From Noviherbaspirillum_A sp047237965 (GTDB lineage Bacteria; Pseudomonadota; Gammaproteobacteria; Burkholderiales; Burkholderiaceae_D), in the NCBI RefSeq assembly GCF_047237965.1, contig NZ_JBDFLX010000003.1, positions 124,001-188,000 of the forward strand: a DNA stretch of 64,000 nt, read 5' to 3'. The position numbers and the translations under genes are program-made. The notes beneath the pieces were generated by a model. The model did no database searches. It was not told the origin of the DNA and saw only the letters and a program-made list of their open reading frames with translations. Positions 26,201-33,115 of the stretch are shown in pieces. How positions within the stretch are numbered: the stretch's first letter is position 1; every line of letters begins with the position of its first letter.

Positions 26201-28010
26201 TCACCCGGAATGGATTGCCCGACGGCGTGCCATTGGCGCTGTAGCGCTGGGCATACACGCCCAGCGTGTCGCCGCTATCCTCTCCCTTGCTGGTCCAGCT
26301 GATAAGGAAGTTGCCGCTGCCGTCCATGGCAGCTGATGGTGCAATCTGGTCCTTGTCGGTCACGGTATTGACGCGGAATTCCGTGCCATAGGGAACAGCA
26401 CTCGGAGTGACGCCGATCATGGGCTTGTATAACTGGGCGTAGATACCGTTGCCCGTGCCATCCTGGCCCGCGCTGACCCAGCTGATTACATAGGCGCCGC
26501 TGCTGTTGCCAGCGATCACGGGCGCAGTCTGGTCGTTGGTGTCGTAGGTATTGACGCGGAAACCCGTGCCGACCGGAACGTCGCTGCTGCTCATGATTTG
26601 CGCAAAGACCGCCTTGCCGCTGCCGCCCCGGTCGCTCTGCCATGTCACGATGTACGAATTACCCGCCCAGGCAACCTGGGGGCTGGTTTGCGTACCGTCC
26701 GTAACGATCGTGTTGACCAGGATGTCACCAGAGCGCGCGGAGCCATCAGATCTGAAATGGCGCGCGTAGACATCATTGCCCTGGTTGCTGGCCCACGCCA
26801 CGACGAACTGGCCATCTGCTGCCACGGCGATGGATGGCAATGTCTGTTCACCGGCCGTGAGCTGGTTGACCAAGAATTCGGAACCCGCCTTGGTGCCATC
26901 GGACTGAAAACGCTGGGCACGGATACTCCAGCCGTTACTGTCGCCCAGCAGGCCGCTATGGCTGGCCCAGGCCACGACGAAGGTGCCGTCGGCGGCGAAG
27001 CCAACAGTGGCGTTCTGCTGCTCGTCCTTGAAGTCGGTATTGACTTGGAAGTTCGCTCCGATCCGGTTGCCGGAGGCGTCGAAAAGCTGGCCGAAGACGC
27101 CGTGCTTGTCGCCATCTTCGGCATGATCCGCCGTCCAGACAACCACAAAATTGCCCGACGTGCTGATCGCGATGGCCGCCTGGTCCTGAGTATTGGCAGG
27201 ATTGCCATTGACCAAAGTTTCCAGCAGGCCGCCCCACTGCACTTGCGCCGCGCTGGAGAAGGCAATGCTGGTCTCGATGCTGGCGGTCTGGTATTCCAGG
27301 GTCCAGTCCCCCTGGTAGCGGCCGGCGCCGGTCAAGTTCGTGCTGGCCGCGACGTCAGCGCCGGTCAGTGCCGCCAGTTGCCGGACAAAGGCGGCGCCAG
27401 TGCTGCCGGCGGCCACGTCGCAGCCGTACAGCAGGATGTCGCCATCGCTTTGCAGCGCGTCGCCCCAGAGGCCGATCTCGCCGGCACGCGACGCAAGCCC
27501 GGCGCTATCGAGGACCGTAGCACCCAGTTGCAGCATGCCCTCGTTGCCGTGCGAAAGGATATGGATAGCCGACAGGTCGCTCCGTCCCGCCAGCGCTTCG
27601 GTAATCTGGACCATGCTGTCGCGCCCCGGATCGAGCACGAGGACCTCGATGTCGCGGCCGTCGCTCGCCAGGCCTTCCAGCAGCGTGTCGCTGTCATCGA
27701 TGCCGGCGCCGACGATCAGCAGTTCGTGGCGCGTGGCCGCGATACTGGGCGCTGATGCCGCTACGTATTCCCCCTGCGCGCTGATGACCCTTTGCTCGAC
27801 TACCTCGCCGCCGCCGGCCAGCATCACCCCTAAACCAGCCGGGTCGGCTGAATACAGGAGCCGCGGCTCATATTCCTCGACTTGCGGCCGCTGCCGCTGC
27901 CCACCTCCCTGCCGCGCTTCCCAGCCATGAAGCAGTCGCGCAAGCAGCCCGCGCGATCGGGTCTCCTGATGGCGGCCAACAGGTTGCGTGCGATTTCGGT
28001 ACCAGCCCAT
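20223..28010 (-). CDS. Giant DUF4347 surface protein with Ig-like (VCBS/cadherin-type) repeats
   Basis: The protein has about 2595 residues. The N-terminus has no Sec signal but carries YEPRLLYSADP and a DUF4347 domain (HELLIVGAG, IHILSHGNEGMLQLG, LLYGCDVAAGSTG). Seven repeats of a beta-propeller type follow (for example FVVAWASNQGNDVYARHF), then four diverse VCBS-like domains (VLANDSDSDAG, DGSYEYTAG) and nine cadherin-like domains, eight of which form an almost identical tandem array. Near the C-terminus lie a hydrophobic segment (VGYVIWLLRGGVLATSLLS), PAWRFVDPLPVL and an acidic tail. No RTX nonapeptides are present. I chose ATG 28010, which has AGGAAG at a better distance than the TTG at 28019. 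The likely role is an adhesin or matrix protein exported by the upstream genes. Confidence 0.88.
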   Translation of the reverse strand: MGWYRNRTQPVGRHQETRSRGLLARLLHGWEARQGGGQRQRPQVEEYEPRLLYSADPAGLGVMLAGGGEVVEQRVISAQGEYVAASAPSIAATRHELLIVGAGIDDSDTLLEGLASDGRDIEVLVLDPGRDSMVQITEALAGRSDLSAIHILSHGNEGMLQLGATVLDSAGLASRAGEIGLWGDALQSDGDILLYGCDVAAGSTGAAFVRQLAALTGADVAASTNLTGAGRYQGDWTLEYQTASIETSIAFSSAAQVQWGGLLETLVNGNPANTQDQAAIAISTSGNFVVVWTADHAEDGDKHGVFGQLFDASGNRIGANFQVNTDFKDEQQNATVGFAADGTFVVAWASHSGLLGDSNGWSIRAQRFQSDGTKAGSEFLVNQLTAGEQTLPSIAVAADGQFVVAWASNQGNDVYARHFRSDGSARSGDILVNTIVTDGTQTSPQVAWAGNSYIVTWQSDRGGSGKAVFAQIMSSSDVPVGTGFRVNTYDTNDQTAPVIAGNSSGAYVISWVSAGQDGTGNGIYAQLYKPMIGVTPSAVPYGTEFRVNTVTDKDQIAPSAAMDGSGNFLISWTSKGEDSGDTLGVYAQRYSANGTPSGNPFRVNTTTALNQSLSVVAMNAAGAAAIAWEGNGVGDANGVFVANYIPANNPPVAAPDIVNITQDDRFISPATGVLANDSDSDAGAVLAVDAVMPANSDSGVAVTAQGTVVNGVYGTLLIRSDGSYEYTAGAAARALAAGQTASDVFAYFIHDNNNAGASSMLTFSVLGKNDAPTAVDDSYAVFKGNNLVVAAAGLLANDRDPDQMLIPDSLVVLAAGYAATSSAPGQSLRGQYGSLSFNANGAFSYVLDGQDPVASLQAGQSLTETFTYQISDSSGAVSSATLRIVILGKNTAPIAVDDGGYTVQEDGRLVVAAPDSVLTNDMDGEGKETLSAVLENGPSHGTLVLNTDGSFIYTPNVSYFGTDTFTYRTSDGSLVSDPATVAITISHVNHAPVAEADSAALPQDASLDVNAANGLLYNDTDVDAGDQLTILAVQSGDSTSGIDPGSSISIRSDYGLLTIASDGSYSYLANGLESRALGQGAVSSDIFNYTISDGKGGTASATLVITITGGNDAPTISGATAGHQVNDNGSLQPFSDVTIADIDSPAQQLTVTIALDDAAKGSLSSILGGSYSAGVYTFTGSADQVNAAVHSVRFTPTENRVVPLATETTSFVISVSDGIATATNSATTVISTSVNDAPVITGTLAGQAVDDKSSLSPFAGVTIADADNASQQLTVQMKLDSADKGSLTNLGGGTYDGATGIYTFTGTAAQATAALRGLVFTPTANRVLPNTIDTTTLTLTVNDGFATITDSTTTMDSRSINDAPIVSGTLAGQAVDDKSSLSPFAGVMIADADNASQQLTVQVKLDSADKGSLTNLGGGSYDVNSRIYTFTGTASQATAALRGLVFTPTANRVLPNTIDTTTLTLVVNDGFATITDSTTTMDSRSINDAPIVSGTLAGQAVDDKSSLSPFAGVMIADADNASQQLTVQVKLDSADKGSLTNLGGGTYDGATGIYTFTGTASQATAALRGLVFTPTANRVLPNTIDTTTLTLVVNDGFATITDSTTTMDSRSINDAPIVSGTLAGQAVDDKSSLSPFAGVTIADADNASQQLTVQVKLDSADKGSLTNLGGGSYDGATGIYTFTGTASQATAALRGLVFTPTANRVLPNTIDTTTLTLTVNDGFATITDSTTTVDSRSINDAPIVSGTLAGQAVDDKSSLSPFAGVTIADADNASQQLTVQMKLDSADKGSLTNLGGGTYDGATGIYTFTGTAAQATAALRGLVFTPTANRVLPNTIDTTTLTLTVNDGFATITDSTTTVDSRSINDAPIVSGTLAGQAVDDKSSLSPFAGVTIADADNASQQLTVQMKLDSADKGSLTNLGGGTYDGATGIYTFTGTASQATAALRGLVFTPTANRVLPNTIDTTTLTLTVNDGFATITDSTTTMDSRSINDAPIVSGTLAGQAVDDKSSLSPFAGVTIADADNASQQLTVQVKLDSADKGSLTNLGGGSYDVNSRIYTFTGTAAQATAALRGLVFTPTANRVLPNTIDTTTLTLTVNDGFATVTDSSTTVDARSVNDAPVISGTLAGQGVNDNATLSPFAGVTIADADNASQQLTVQVKLDSADKGSLTNLGGGTYDGATGIYTFTGTASQATAALRGLVFTPTANRVTPGATDTTIFFLTLRDESGALAEALASVITTSINDAPVGWGAAVTGQQDAGTLLAVVLLAEDTDADPVSIVIVRLPAHGTLYFDAAGTQLLSSGSTLNVAGDAARVYFRPQAGWAGEARFSYAAIDAHGLQGKPAEVRVSITASIGVPPPMPVSQAGVTPPQTEPSTRTTADAQDKSSAEKKPALLARLTASEVLPHKMAAESANLALPAQEMAQTAPATAANRHAGAGARSLAVSFLAMRAGDADGNNFFEVGALQSPALPASVLEQSRAAMRSDSMMRGLDELRQSVKASEEAEQRVVGATVAVGTSFSVGYVIWLLRGGVLATSLLSSLPAWRFVDPLPVLKQFMDEEEKEAKEADDSLESIIGAGETSKDKTAAQAAEEGRK
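21285..24308 (-). repeat. Eight 378-bp tandem repeats in the surface-protein gene
   Basis: Exactly eight units of 378 bases (126 residues each, beginning NDAP) occupy 3024 bases. Inner units differ at a few sites only, and the same variants recur in different units (TYDGATG or SYDVNSR, TAAQ or TASQ, VTIADA or VMIADA, TMDSRSI or TVDSRSI). That mosaic suggests unequal crossing-over and gene conversion. The last unit is more diverged. Such an array is also prone to assembly collapse. Confidence 0.93.
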
Positions 28011-28025
28011 GGTCGGCAAGTCTTC

Positions 28026-28964
28026 CTATGGCTTGCTGCGCGACGCAGCCGACAAGCGGGTATCGAGTTTCAGCGGCATGGCCGATGCCGACAGTGCTGA
28101 CGGCTGGACCGGAGGCGGCGGGCTGCCCTCCGGCTTGTCGGCAGGCCGGCCAGCCTCATCGAACTGCACCCGGCAGCGAAGGCCTGCAGGTATCTTGCCG
28201 TCCGCATTCGGCAACAGCATGCGTGCGCGGTAAGTGCCGCTGGCGGCATCAAGCACCTTGTCCACCAGCGACACCCTGGCCGGTTGCGCCGCCATGCCGG
28301 GCAGGTCCGTCATCACCTGCGCCCTGGATCCCGGCTTGACGCTGCCGTACATGTTGCTGGGCAGGATCACCTCCACCCGCAGGGGATTGACCTTTGCAAT
28401 CCGCACCATGGGCTTTTCCTCCACCCGCTCGCCGGAAGTGAAGTAACGCTCCACCACCACGCCATCGAAGGGGCTGCGTATGGTGCGCTCGCCCAGCCTT
28501 ATCTTGGCAAGCGCATATTCTTTTTCCAGGGCGCGCTTCTGTTCCCGCGCCTGCAGCATCTTTTCCTCGGTGACCCGGGTTTCCGCCAGGGCTTGTTCGA
28601 GCGCCTGGGCCGAAATGAAGCCCCTGGCCTCCAGCTCGATCGAACGGTCGCGGCGCTGCTGTGCTAGCGCCAGCGCGGCCTGCGCGGCACGCACTTCGGC
28701 TTCCGCCTGGAAGCGGCTCTGCGCCACATCAGCCGATGCGCGCTCGATATCGTCCTGCAGCACTGCAATGACCTGGCCTTTATGCACCCAGTCGCCACGG
28801 TCGACCAGCATGCTGCGGATGACGCCAGCAGCCGGCGTGCCCAGTTCAGCGACTTGATCGGGTTCGATCAGGCAGCCGACCGGGCCGGCGGCGATGGCCT
28901 GTGCCGCGGTTAGGCCGATGCTGCAAGCGATAGCCAGCCGCGTGAGCGACACTGTTTTTTTCAT
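28026..28964 (-). CDS. Periplasmic adaptor (membrane fusion) protein, RND-type
   Basis: The 312-residue protein begins with a clear signal peptide (MKKTVSLTRLAIACSIGLTA, cleavage near AIAAG). It then shows the adaptor plan: a lipoyl half-motif (PAAGVIRSMLVDRGDWVHKG), a long alpha-hairpin (residues about 75-165, rich in Ala, Gln and Glu), the second lipoyl half (RSPFDGVVVERYFTSGERV) and a beta-barrel (VEVILPSNMYGSVKPGSRA). Such proteins join inner-membrane pumps to outer-membrane channels. No RND pump or TolC gene is beside it. The partners here are more likely the two HlyD-type fusion proteins upstream. It lies 15 bases before the start of the giant surface-protein gene and 10 bases after the SecA-like gene. 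Confidence 0.85.
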   Translation of the reverse strand: MKKTVSLTRLAIACSIGLTAAQAIAAGPVGCLIEPDQVAELGTPAAGVIRSMLVDRGDWVHKGQVIAVLQDDIERASADVAQSRFQAEAEVRAAQAALALAQQRRDRSIELEARGFISAQALEQALAETRVTEEKMLQAREQKRALEKEYALAKIRLGERTIRSPFDGVVVERYFTSGERVEEKPMVRIAKVNPLRVEVILPSNMYGSVKPGSRAQVMTDLPGMAAQPARVSLVDKVLDAASGTYRARMLLPNADGKIPAGLRCRVQFDEAGRPADKPEGSPPPPVQPSALSASAMPLKLDTRLSAASRSKP

Positions 28965-28974
28965 GTTGCTTTCC

Positions 28975-30975
28975 TCATTGCGAAGCGCCGCCGAAGCTCA
29001 GCCAGCGCGCCAATTCCCTGTCCGTTTGCAGCAGTCGATCCCGTTCACCACGCTGCCTTTTCTGCTCTTTCTTTTGTGCCCTGGTGAGAAGCCGCGGCGC
29101 CAGGCAATTGCAGGCCGTCCTCCAGGCAGGCCACAGCCGACTCCGCTGGTCGGGACGCAGCGCGCGCAGCACCCTAGCTAATGGCTGCCGCAGGAGCAAG
29201 CGGCCATCGAGCGCGATGTAGCGTTGCGCGCTGCCGGGTTCGCCCTGCCGCGCGCAGCGACCAATAAGCTGCCTGTCGATGCGCGGCGAGCCGTTCTGCT
29301 GGCAGCAGATGACATGCAGGCCGCCCTTGTCCGCCACCCCGGCTGCGAGCGCAATATCGGTGCCGCGCCCGGCCATGTTGGTCGCCACCGTGATCGCGCC
29401 GGCGATGCCAGCGTCAGCCACCAGCGCAGCCTCATGCTGGTCATGGCGGGCATTCATAACCGCGTGCGCCAGGCCTGCCTCGGCCAGGCAGCGCGACAGC
29501 GCCTCGGAATCGGCGACGGTGTCGGTGCCCACCAGCAGCGGCCGTCCGGCGCGTCGCATTGCCGATGCCGCCGCGACCACCGCTTGCCACTGGGATTGCT
29601 GATCTGGGAAAGCCTGCGCCGGGGCAAGCATGCGTCGCGACGGCCGACAAAGCGGCACCCGGCGTACTGCCAGGCCATACACGGCGGCCAGTTCCTGCCG
29701 CGATTCGGACAACGTGCCGCTCATTCCGCACAGCCAGTGGTATCGCGGGAAGAAGCGCTGATAAGTGATCTGGGTACGCGTTTCACTGGGTGGACTGAGC
29801 TTGCAGCCTTCCTTCTGCTCGACCATCTGCTGCAGGCCGCCAGACCAGACGCGGCCCTCGGCAGTGCGGCCAGTGGCGTCGTCGATCAGGCAGACCTTGC
29901 CGGCACGCAGATGATAATGCACCCCTGGCTGGAGCAAATGCCGCGCAGCCAGCGCGCTGCAGACCAGGTCTTCGCCACGTCGCTCGGCGCGCCATGGCGC
30001 GCCGAGCGACGTGGCGGTTCGCAGCAAGGCCCGCCCGGCGCTGGTCAGTTGCACCGTCCGCACGGCGCCCTGAAGCAGGAAATGGCGTCCTTCCTCGAGC
30101 GGCTCGGCGAGCGCCCATGCATGGGCGTACTCGGCCAGCAATTCGGTCTGTTCGGTCTGCTGCGACAGCACCAGCGGAACCCTTGCTTCATCGATCAAGA
30201 TCGAGTCGGCTTCATCGATGATAGCCATGCACAATCCGCGCAGCAGGCGCCCCGGCATGGCCTGGCCGGACGCTTGCGGCCTGCCGGCCAGATTGTCGCG
30301 CAGGTAGTCGAACACCAATTCGGGCGCGGTGCAATAGACGATATCGCAACCATAGCTGGCGCGCCGGGCGGCGAAGTCCATCGGTTGCGTCACTATGCCG
30401 ACCGACAGGCCGAGCGCCGCGGCCAGCGGCCGCAGCATGGCGGCATCGCGCCCGGCGAGATAGTCATTCGCGGTCACGACGTGGACCGGCACCCCGGAGA
30501 GCGCAGCGGCGATCGCAGCAATGCCGGCCGCAAGGGTCTTGCCTTCCCCGGTCGCCATTTCGGCTAGCTGCCGGTTCAGCATGATATGCGCGGCGACGAG
30601 CTGGTTATCGTGCGGTGTCATGGCCAGCTCGCGGCGACAAGCCAGGCTGACCAGCGCGAGCGTTTCCGCCAGGAGCAGATCGACAAGACCGTCGCGTGCG
30701 AGGAGCGCCCGCAATTCCCGCACGCGCTTCCCGAATGCCTGGCAGCCTGCCTGCCCGTGCCGGCCTTCCCATTGCCTCACCGTGGCAACAAAGTTTCGCG
30801 AAATTGCGCGGCCTTTCCAGCCCGGACCTTTCAGTAGCGGTAATAGCGACTGCCCCCATGAGGCAGGTTCGCTATCGCGCCGCTGCGGATACTCCCCGTG
30901 AATGATGCCCGGCGCTGGCACTGCGCCATGGCGACGGGTGGCACGGATCGGCAAGGAAAAACCGGTAGTCAGCAT
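28975..30975 (-). CDS. Shortened SecA paralogue (export ATPase)
   Basis: The 666-residue protein has the SecA DEAD-motor signatures: MATGEGKT (Walker A, Lys 146), IIDEADSILIDEARVPLVLS (residues 252-271), GKVCLIDDATGR, CGMSGTL, ATNMAGRGTDIAL (531-543) and QLIGRCARQGEPGSAQRY (569-586). SecA of E. coli has 901 residues. Here the cross-linking domain looks reduced, and the chain ends soon after the second nucleotide-binding domain, so most of the helical wing, the scaffold and the zinc tail are missing. It is therefore a specialised paralogue, not the housekeeping SecA. The start at 30975 lies 1 base after the M50 gene stop. The open frame extending to 31389 is inside that gene and is not used. 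It probably powers export of the giant surface protein (inference). Confidence 0.85.
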   Translation of the reverse strand: MLTTGFSLPIRATRRHGAVPAPGIIHGEYPQRRDSEPASWGQSLLPLLKGPGWKGRAISRNFVATVRQWEGRHGQAGCQAFGKRVRELRALLARDGLVDLLLAETLALVSLACRRELAMTPHDNQLVAAHIMLNRQLAEMATGEGKTLAAGIAAIAAALSGVPVHVVTANDYLAGRDAAMLRPLAAALGLSVGIVTQPMDFAARRASYGCDIVYCTAPELVFDYLRDNLAGRPQASGQAMPGRLLRGLCMAIIDEADSILIDEARVPLVLSQQTEQTELLAEYAHAWALAEPLEEGRHFLLQGAVRTVQLTSAGRALLRTATSLGAPWRAERRGEDLVCSALAARHLLQPGVHYHLRAGKVCLIDDATGRTAEGRVWSGGLQQMVEQKEGCKLSPPSETRTQITYQRFFPRYHWLCGMSGTLSESRQELAAVYGLAVRRVPLCRPSRRMLAPAQAFPDQQSQWQAVVAAASAMRRAGRPLLVGTDTVADSEALSRCLAEAGLAHAVMNARHDQHEAALVADAGIAGAITVATNMAGRGTDIALAAGVADKGGLHVICCQQNGSPRIDRQLIGRCARQGEPGSAQRYIALDGRLLLRQPLARVLRALRPDQRSRLWPAWRTACNCLAPRLLTRAQKKEQKRQRGERDRLLQTDRELARWLSFGGASQ
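29973..30016. repeat. Perfect 44-base palindrome inside the SecA-like gene
   Basis: The sequence reads the same on both strands for 22 bases either side of the centre between 29994 and 29995. The core is GGCGCGCCATGGCGCGCC. There is no spacer. It encodes the residues around SLGAPWRAERRG, which still fit the protein, so it is not obviously a disruption. It could form a cruciform or a strong mRNA hairpin. Confidence 0.95.
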
Positions 30976-30976
30976 C

Positions 30977-33115
30977 TCAGCGCCCTGTTCCGAGATGGCG
31001 GATTGCCAGCTGGCGCAAGCTATGCGCCAGCTGGCTGGCCAGCGGCGCGTGGCCGAAGTCAAAGCGCACCCGGGCACGCCCGAGCGCGCGATGGAACGCG
31101 GCGTCCGGCAATGCCAAGTCGAACTGGAAGAACGGCTCCAGCGCGCGCAGGTGGTTGGTGTCGGCGGGGTCGGTAGCAATCGGCCCGCCATTGCTGTCGG
31201 CAAAAGCACCGCTTGGCAGCTCAACGGTAGCGGCCGGAATGTCCCGGAGCAGCCGTGCCGGATAAATCTTGCCTGGACTGTCATCGAGCCAGACTGATGC
31301 ACCCCTGCTGCGCTCGCGCACGAGGGCAGCGTCGCCGTCAGACACCAGGGCGCGCAGCACTGGCGGGCCGGAGGGCAATACGTAGCCAAGCAGGCCGCCC
31401 TTCTTGATGAAGCTGCCCGGCAGGTCGGCCTGGCGCATCAGGACCATGCGCCCGCTCGCCTCGCTTCGAATCTCGAGCTGGCTGATCCGCTGGTCCAAGC
31501 GCTCGATCTCCGCATGCGCATGAGCAACCGCGCTTTCCAGGCTGACCGCTTGCGCCCGTGAATTGCGCAGCGCGCCATATTGGTCGGCTAGTAGCGCTGA
31601 CAGCCGGCTGACCGCTTCCTCGCGCGCTGACAGAAGATCTGAATCCTCCAGCACGGCCAGCACCTGTCCCCGCTCCACGTGCATACCGTCATTCACCCGC
31701 ATCTCGCGTACGCGTCCTCCGGTGCCGGCCCGCACCTGGGCCTGTTCGGGCAGCCAGACGACGCCTGGCGCAGTGGCGCCGTAAGGAAGCGGCAGGCAGA
31801 CGAAGGCAAGCAGCAGCGCCACGGCGGACAGGCACAGCGCAAGCCGGGCGCGCGGCCGTGTATCGTCCCTCAGCAACTGCAGCCCCATGCTGGCCGCCCC
31901 GCGCAATGGCGAAGCCAGCATCGCAGCGGCAAAGGCCGCTGCCAGCAGCAAGCCGAGCAACGCCGACTTCCCGGCCGCCCAGAGCATGGCCTGCGTGCCG
32001 AGCGTAAACCGGTAAAACCAGGCCAGCGGCGTGTACAGCACCAGCCACTTGCGCTCGCCGACGGCCGGCGACAGTGTGACTTCCTGAACGCCTGATACGA
32101 GGCGCTGGGCCATCCCAGACCACCAGGCATTGCTGCGTTGCTCGAGGTTAGGAAGATCAAACAGGTCGCACATCAGGAAATAACCGTCGAAGCGCAGCAG
32201 CGGATTGCCGTTCACGGCCAGCGTCGACAAGCCTGCGGTGAGCATGGTGACGAAAGCGATGTCCTTGACCAGGCCCAAGGGCACCTCAGTCCAGACATGG
32301 AAGGCGAGTGCGGCCAACAGCAGTTCGACCATGATCCCGATCGCGCTGACCAAAGCGCGCTGCGCGCGTCGCGGAAAGCCCGATGCGGCAGAGGCATCGA
32401 CATAGGGCACGGGCATGAACAGGAAAGCGGTAAAGCCCACATGATGCACTTCACCCCCCCAGCGCCGCACCGCAAGCGCGTGTCCGGCCTCGTGCAATGC
32501 CTTGATCAGCGGATAGACCAGGCAGCTGATGATCAGATAGCGCGGCGTGTCGGCATGCGAATGCGCGAAGGCCTGGAGCTCCGGCCAGTAGCGCGGCAGC
32601 GCCAGCAGCGTCACGAGTACCAGCCCCAGCCAGGCGGCGAATGCGGCGCGGCTGAACAGCCGCGGCAGGAAAGGCGCACAGCGGTCGAGCAGGCGGCTCG
32701 GGTCGAACAGCCTGACCCGGACCGAAAGCGGATTGAGGGCAAGCCAACGTTGCCGCGTCTGCCGCGCCTTCTTGCGGCGGAACTGCGCCTCGATGTCGGG
32801 CGGCAATTCGCACTGTAGCAGTTCGGCATTGGAAAGCTGCTCCAGCACACGAATCGCCTCGTCCTGGCTCAGCGCGGCGTCGCCATCGCGTTTTAACAGT
32901 GCGTCCCAGACAGCACCTACCGTAAGCCGACCGTCGAAGCAGCCGACAAAGCGCCAGGCTTCCTGGTTTAGCCGCTGCCGGCGTCCACTGCCCTCGTCCG
33001 CCAGCTGGTGCCAGACTTGGCCACGATGAACGTGACGCTGTACTTGCACTTGCGCACGCAAGCGCGGTCGCAGGCCGGCAACACGATACCAATGCGCGCT
33101 GTGCAGCGCCGTCAT
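30977..33115 (-). CDS. M50 peptidase-HlyD fusion with N-terminal PqqD-like domain
   Basis: The 712-residue membrane protein starts with a PqqD-like region (RLNQEAWRFVGCFDGRLTVG and the following helices, about residues 47-100). A site-2-protease-like M50 domain comes next, with HEAGH at 208-212 and the second motif NPLLRFDGYF, among several transmembrane helices. The C-terminal third is an HlyD-like lipoyl adaptor (GTGGRVREMRVNDGMHVERG, a coiled hairpin and SGRMVLMRQADLPGSFIKKG). Relatives are annotated as peptide zinc metalloproteases in peptide export systems. I chose ATG 33115, which forms an ATGA overlap with the upstream stop. It may process or gate the exported giant protein. Confidence 0.88.
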   Translation of the reverse strand: MTALHSAHWYRVAGLRPRLRAQVQVQRHVHRGQVWHQLADEGSGRRQRLNQEAWRFVGCFDGRLTVGAVWDALLKRDGDAALSQDEAIRVLEQLSNAELLQCELPPDIEAQFRRKKARQTRQRWLALNPLSVRVRLFDPSRLLDRCAPFLPRLFSRAAFAAWLGLVLVTLLALPRYWPELQAFAHSHADTPRYLIISCLVYPLIKALHEAGHALAVRRWGGEVHHVGFTAFLFMPVPYVDASAASGFPRRAQRALVSAIGIMVELLLAALAFHVWTEVPLGLVKDIAFVTMLTAGLSTLAVNGNPLLRFDGYFLMCDLFDLPNLEQRSNAWWSGMAQRLVSGVQEVTLSPAVGERKWLVLYTPLAWFYRFTLGTQAMLWAAGKSALLGLLLAAAFAAAMLASPLRGAASMGLQLLRDDTRPRARLALCLSAVALLLAFVCLPLPYGATAPGVVWLPEQAQVRAGTGGRVREMRVNDGMHVERGQVLAVLEDSDLLSAREEAVSRLSALLADQYGALRNSRAQAVSLESAVAHAHAEIERLDQRISQLEIRSEASGRMVLMRQADLPGSFIKKGGLLGYVLPSGPPVLRALVSDGDAALVRERSRGASVWLDDSPGKIYPARLLRDIPAATVELPSGAFADSNGGPIATDPADTNHLRALEPFFQFDLALPDAAFHRALGRARVRFDFGHAPLASQLAHSLRQLAIRHLGTGR

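Noticed and set aside
20223..28010. Giant protein as an RTX adhesin of a type I secretion system
   Set aside because: No glycine-rich RTX nonapeptides and no ABC transporter are present; the C-terminus has a hydrophobic segment and an acidic tail instead.
29224..30567. 447-codon plus-strand frame inside the SecA-like gene
   Set aside because: It lies opposite to strong SecA motifs and shows no recognisable domain.
30976..31389. N-terminal extension of 138 residues on the SecA paralogue
   Set aside because: It overlaps the M50-HlyD gene in another frame and has no SecA-like sequence; ATG 30975 directly after the M50 stop is the better start.
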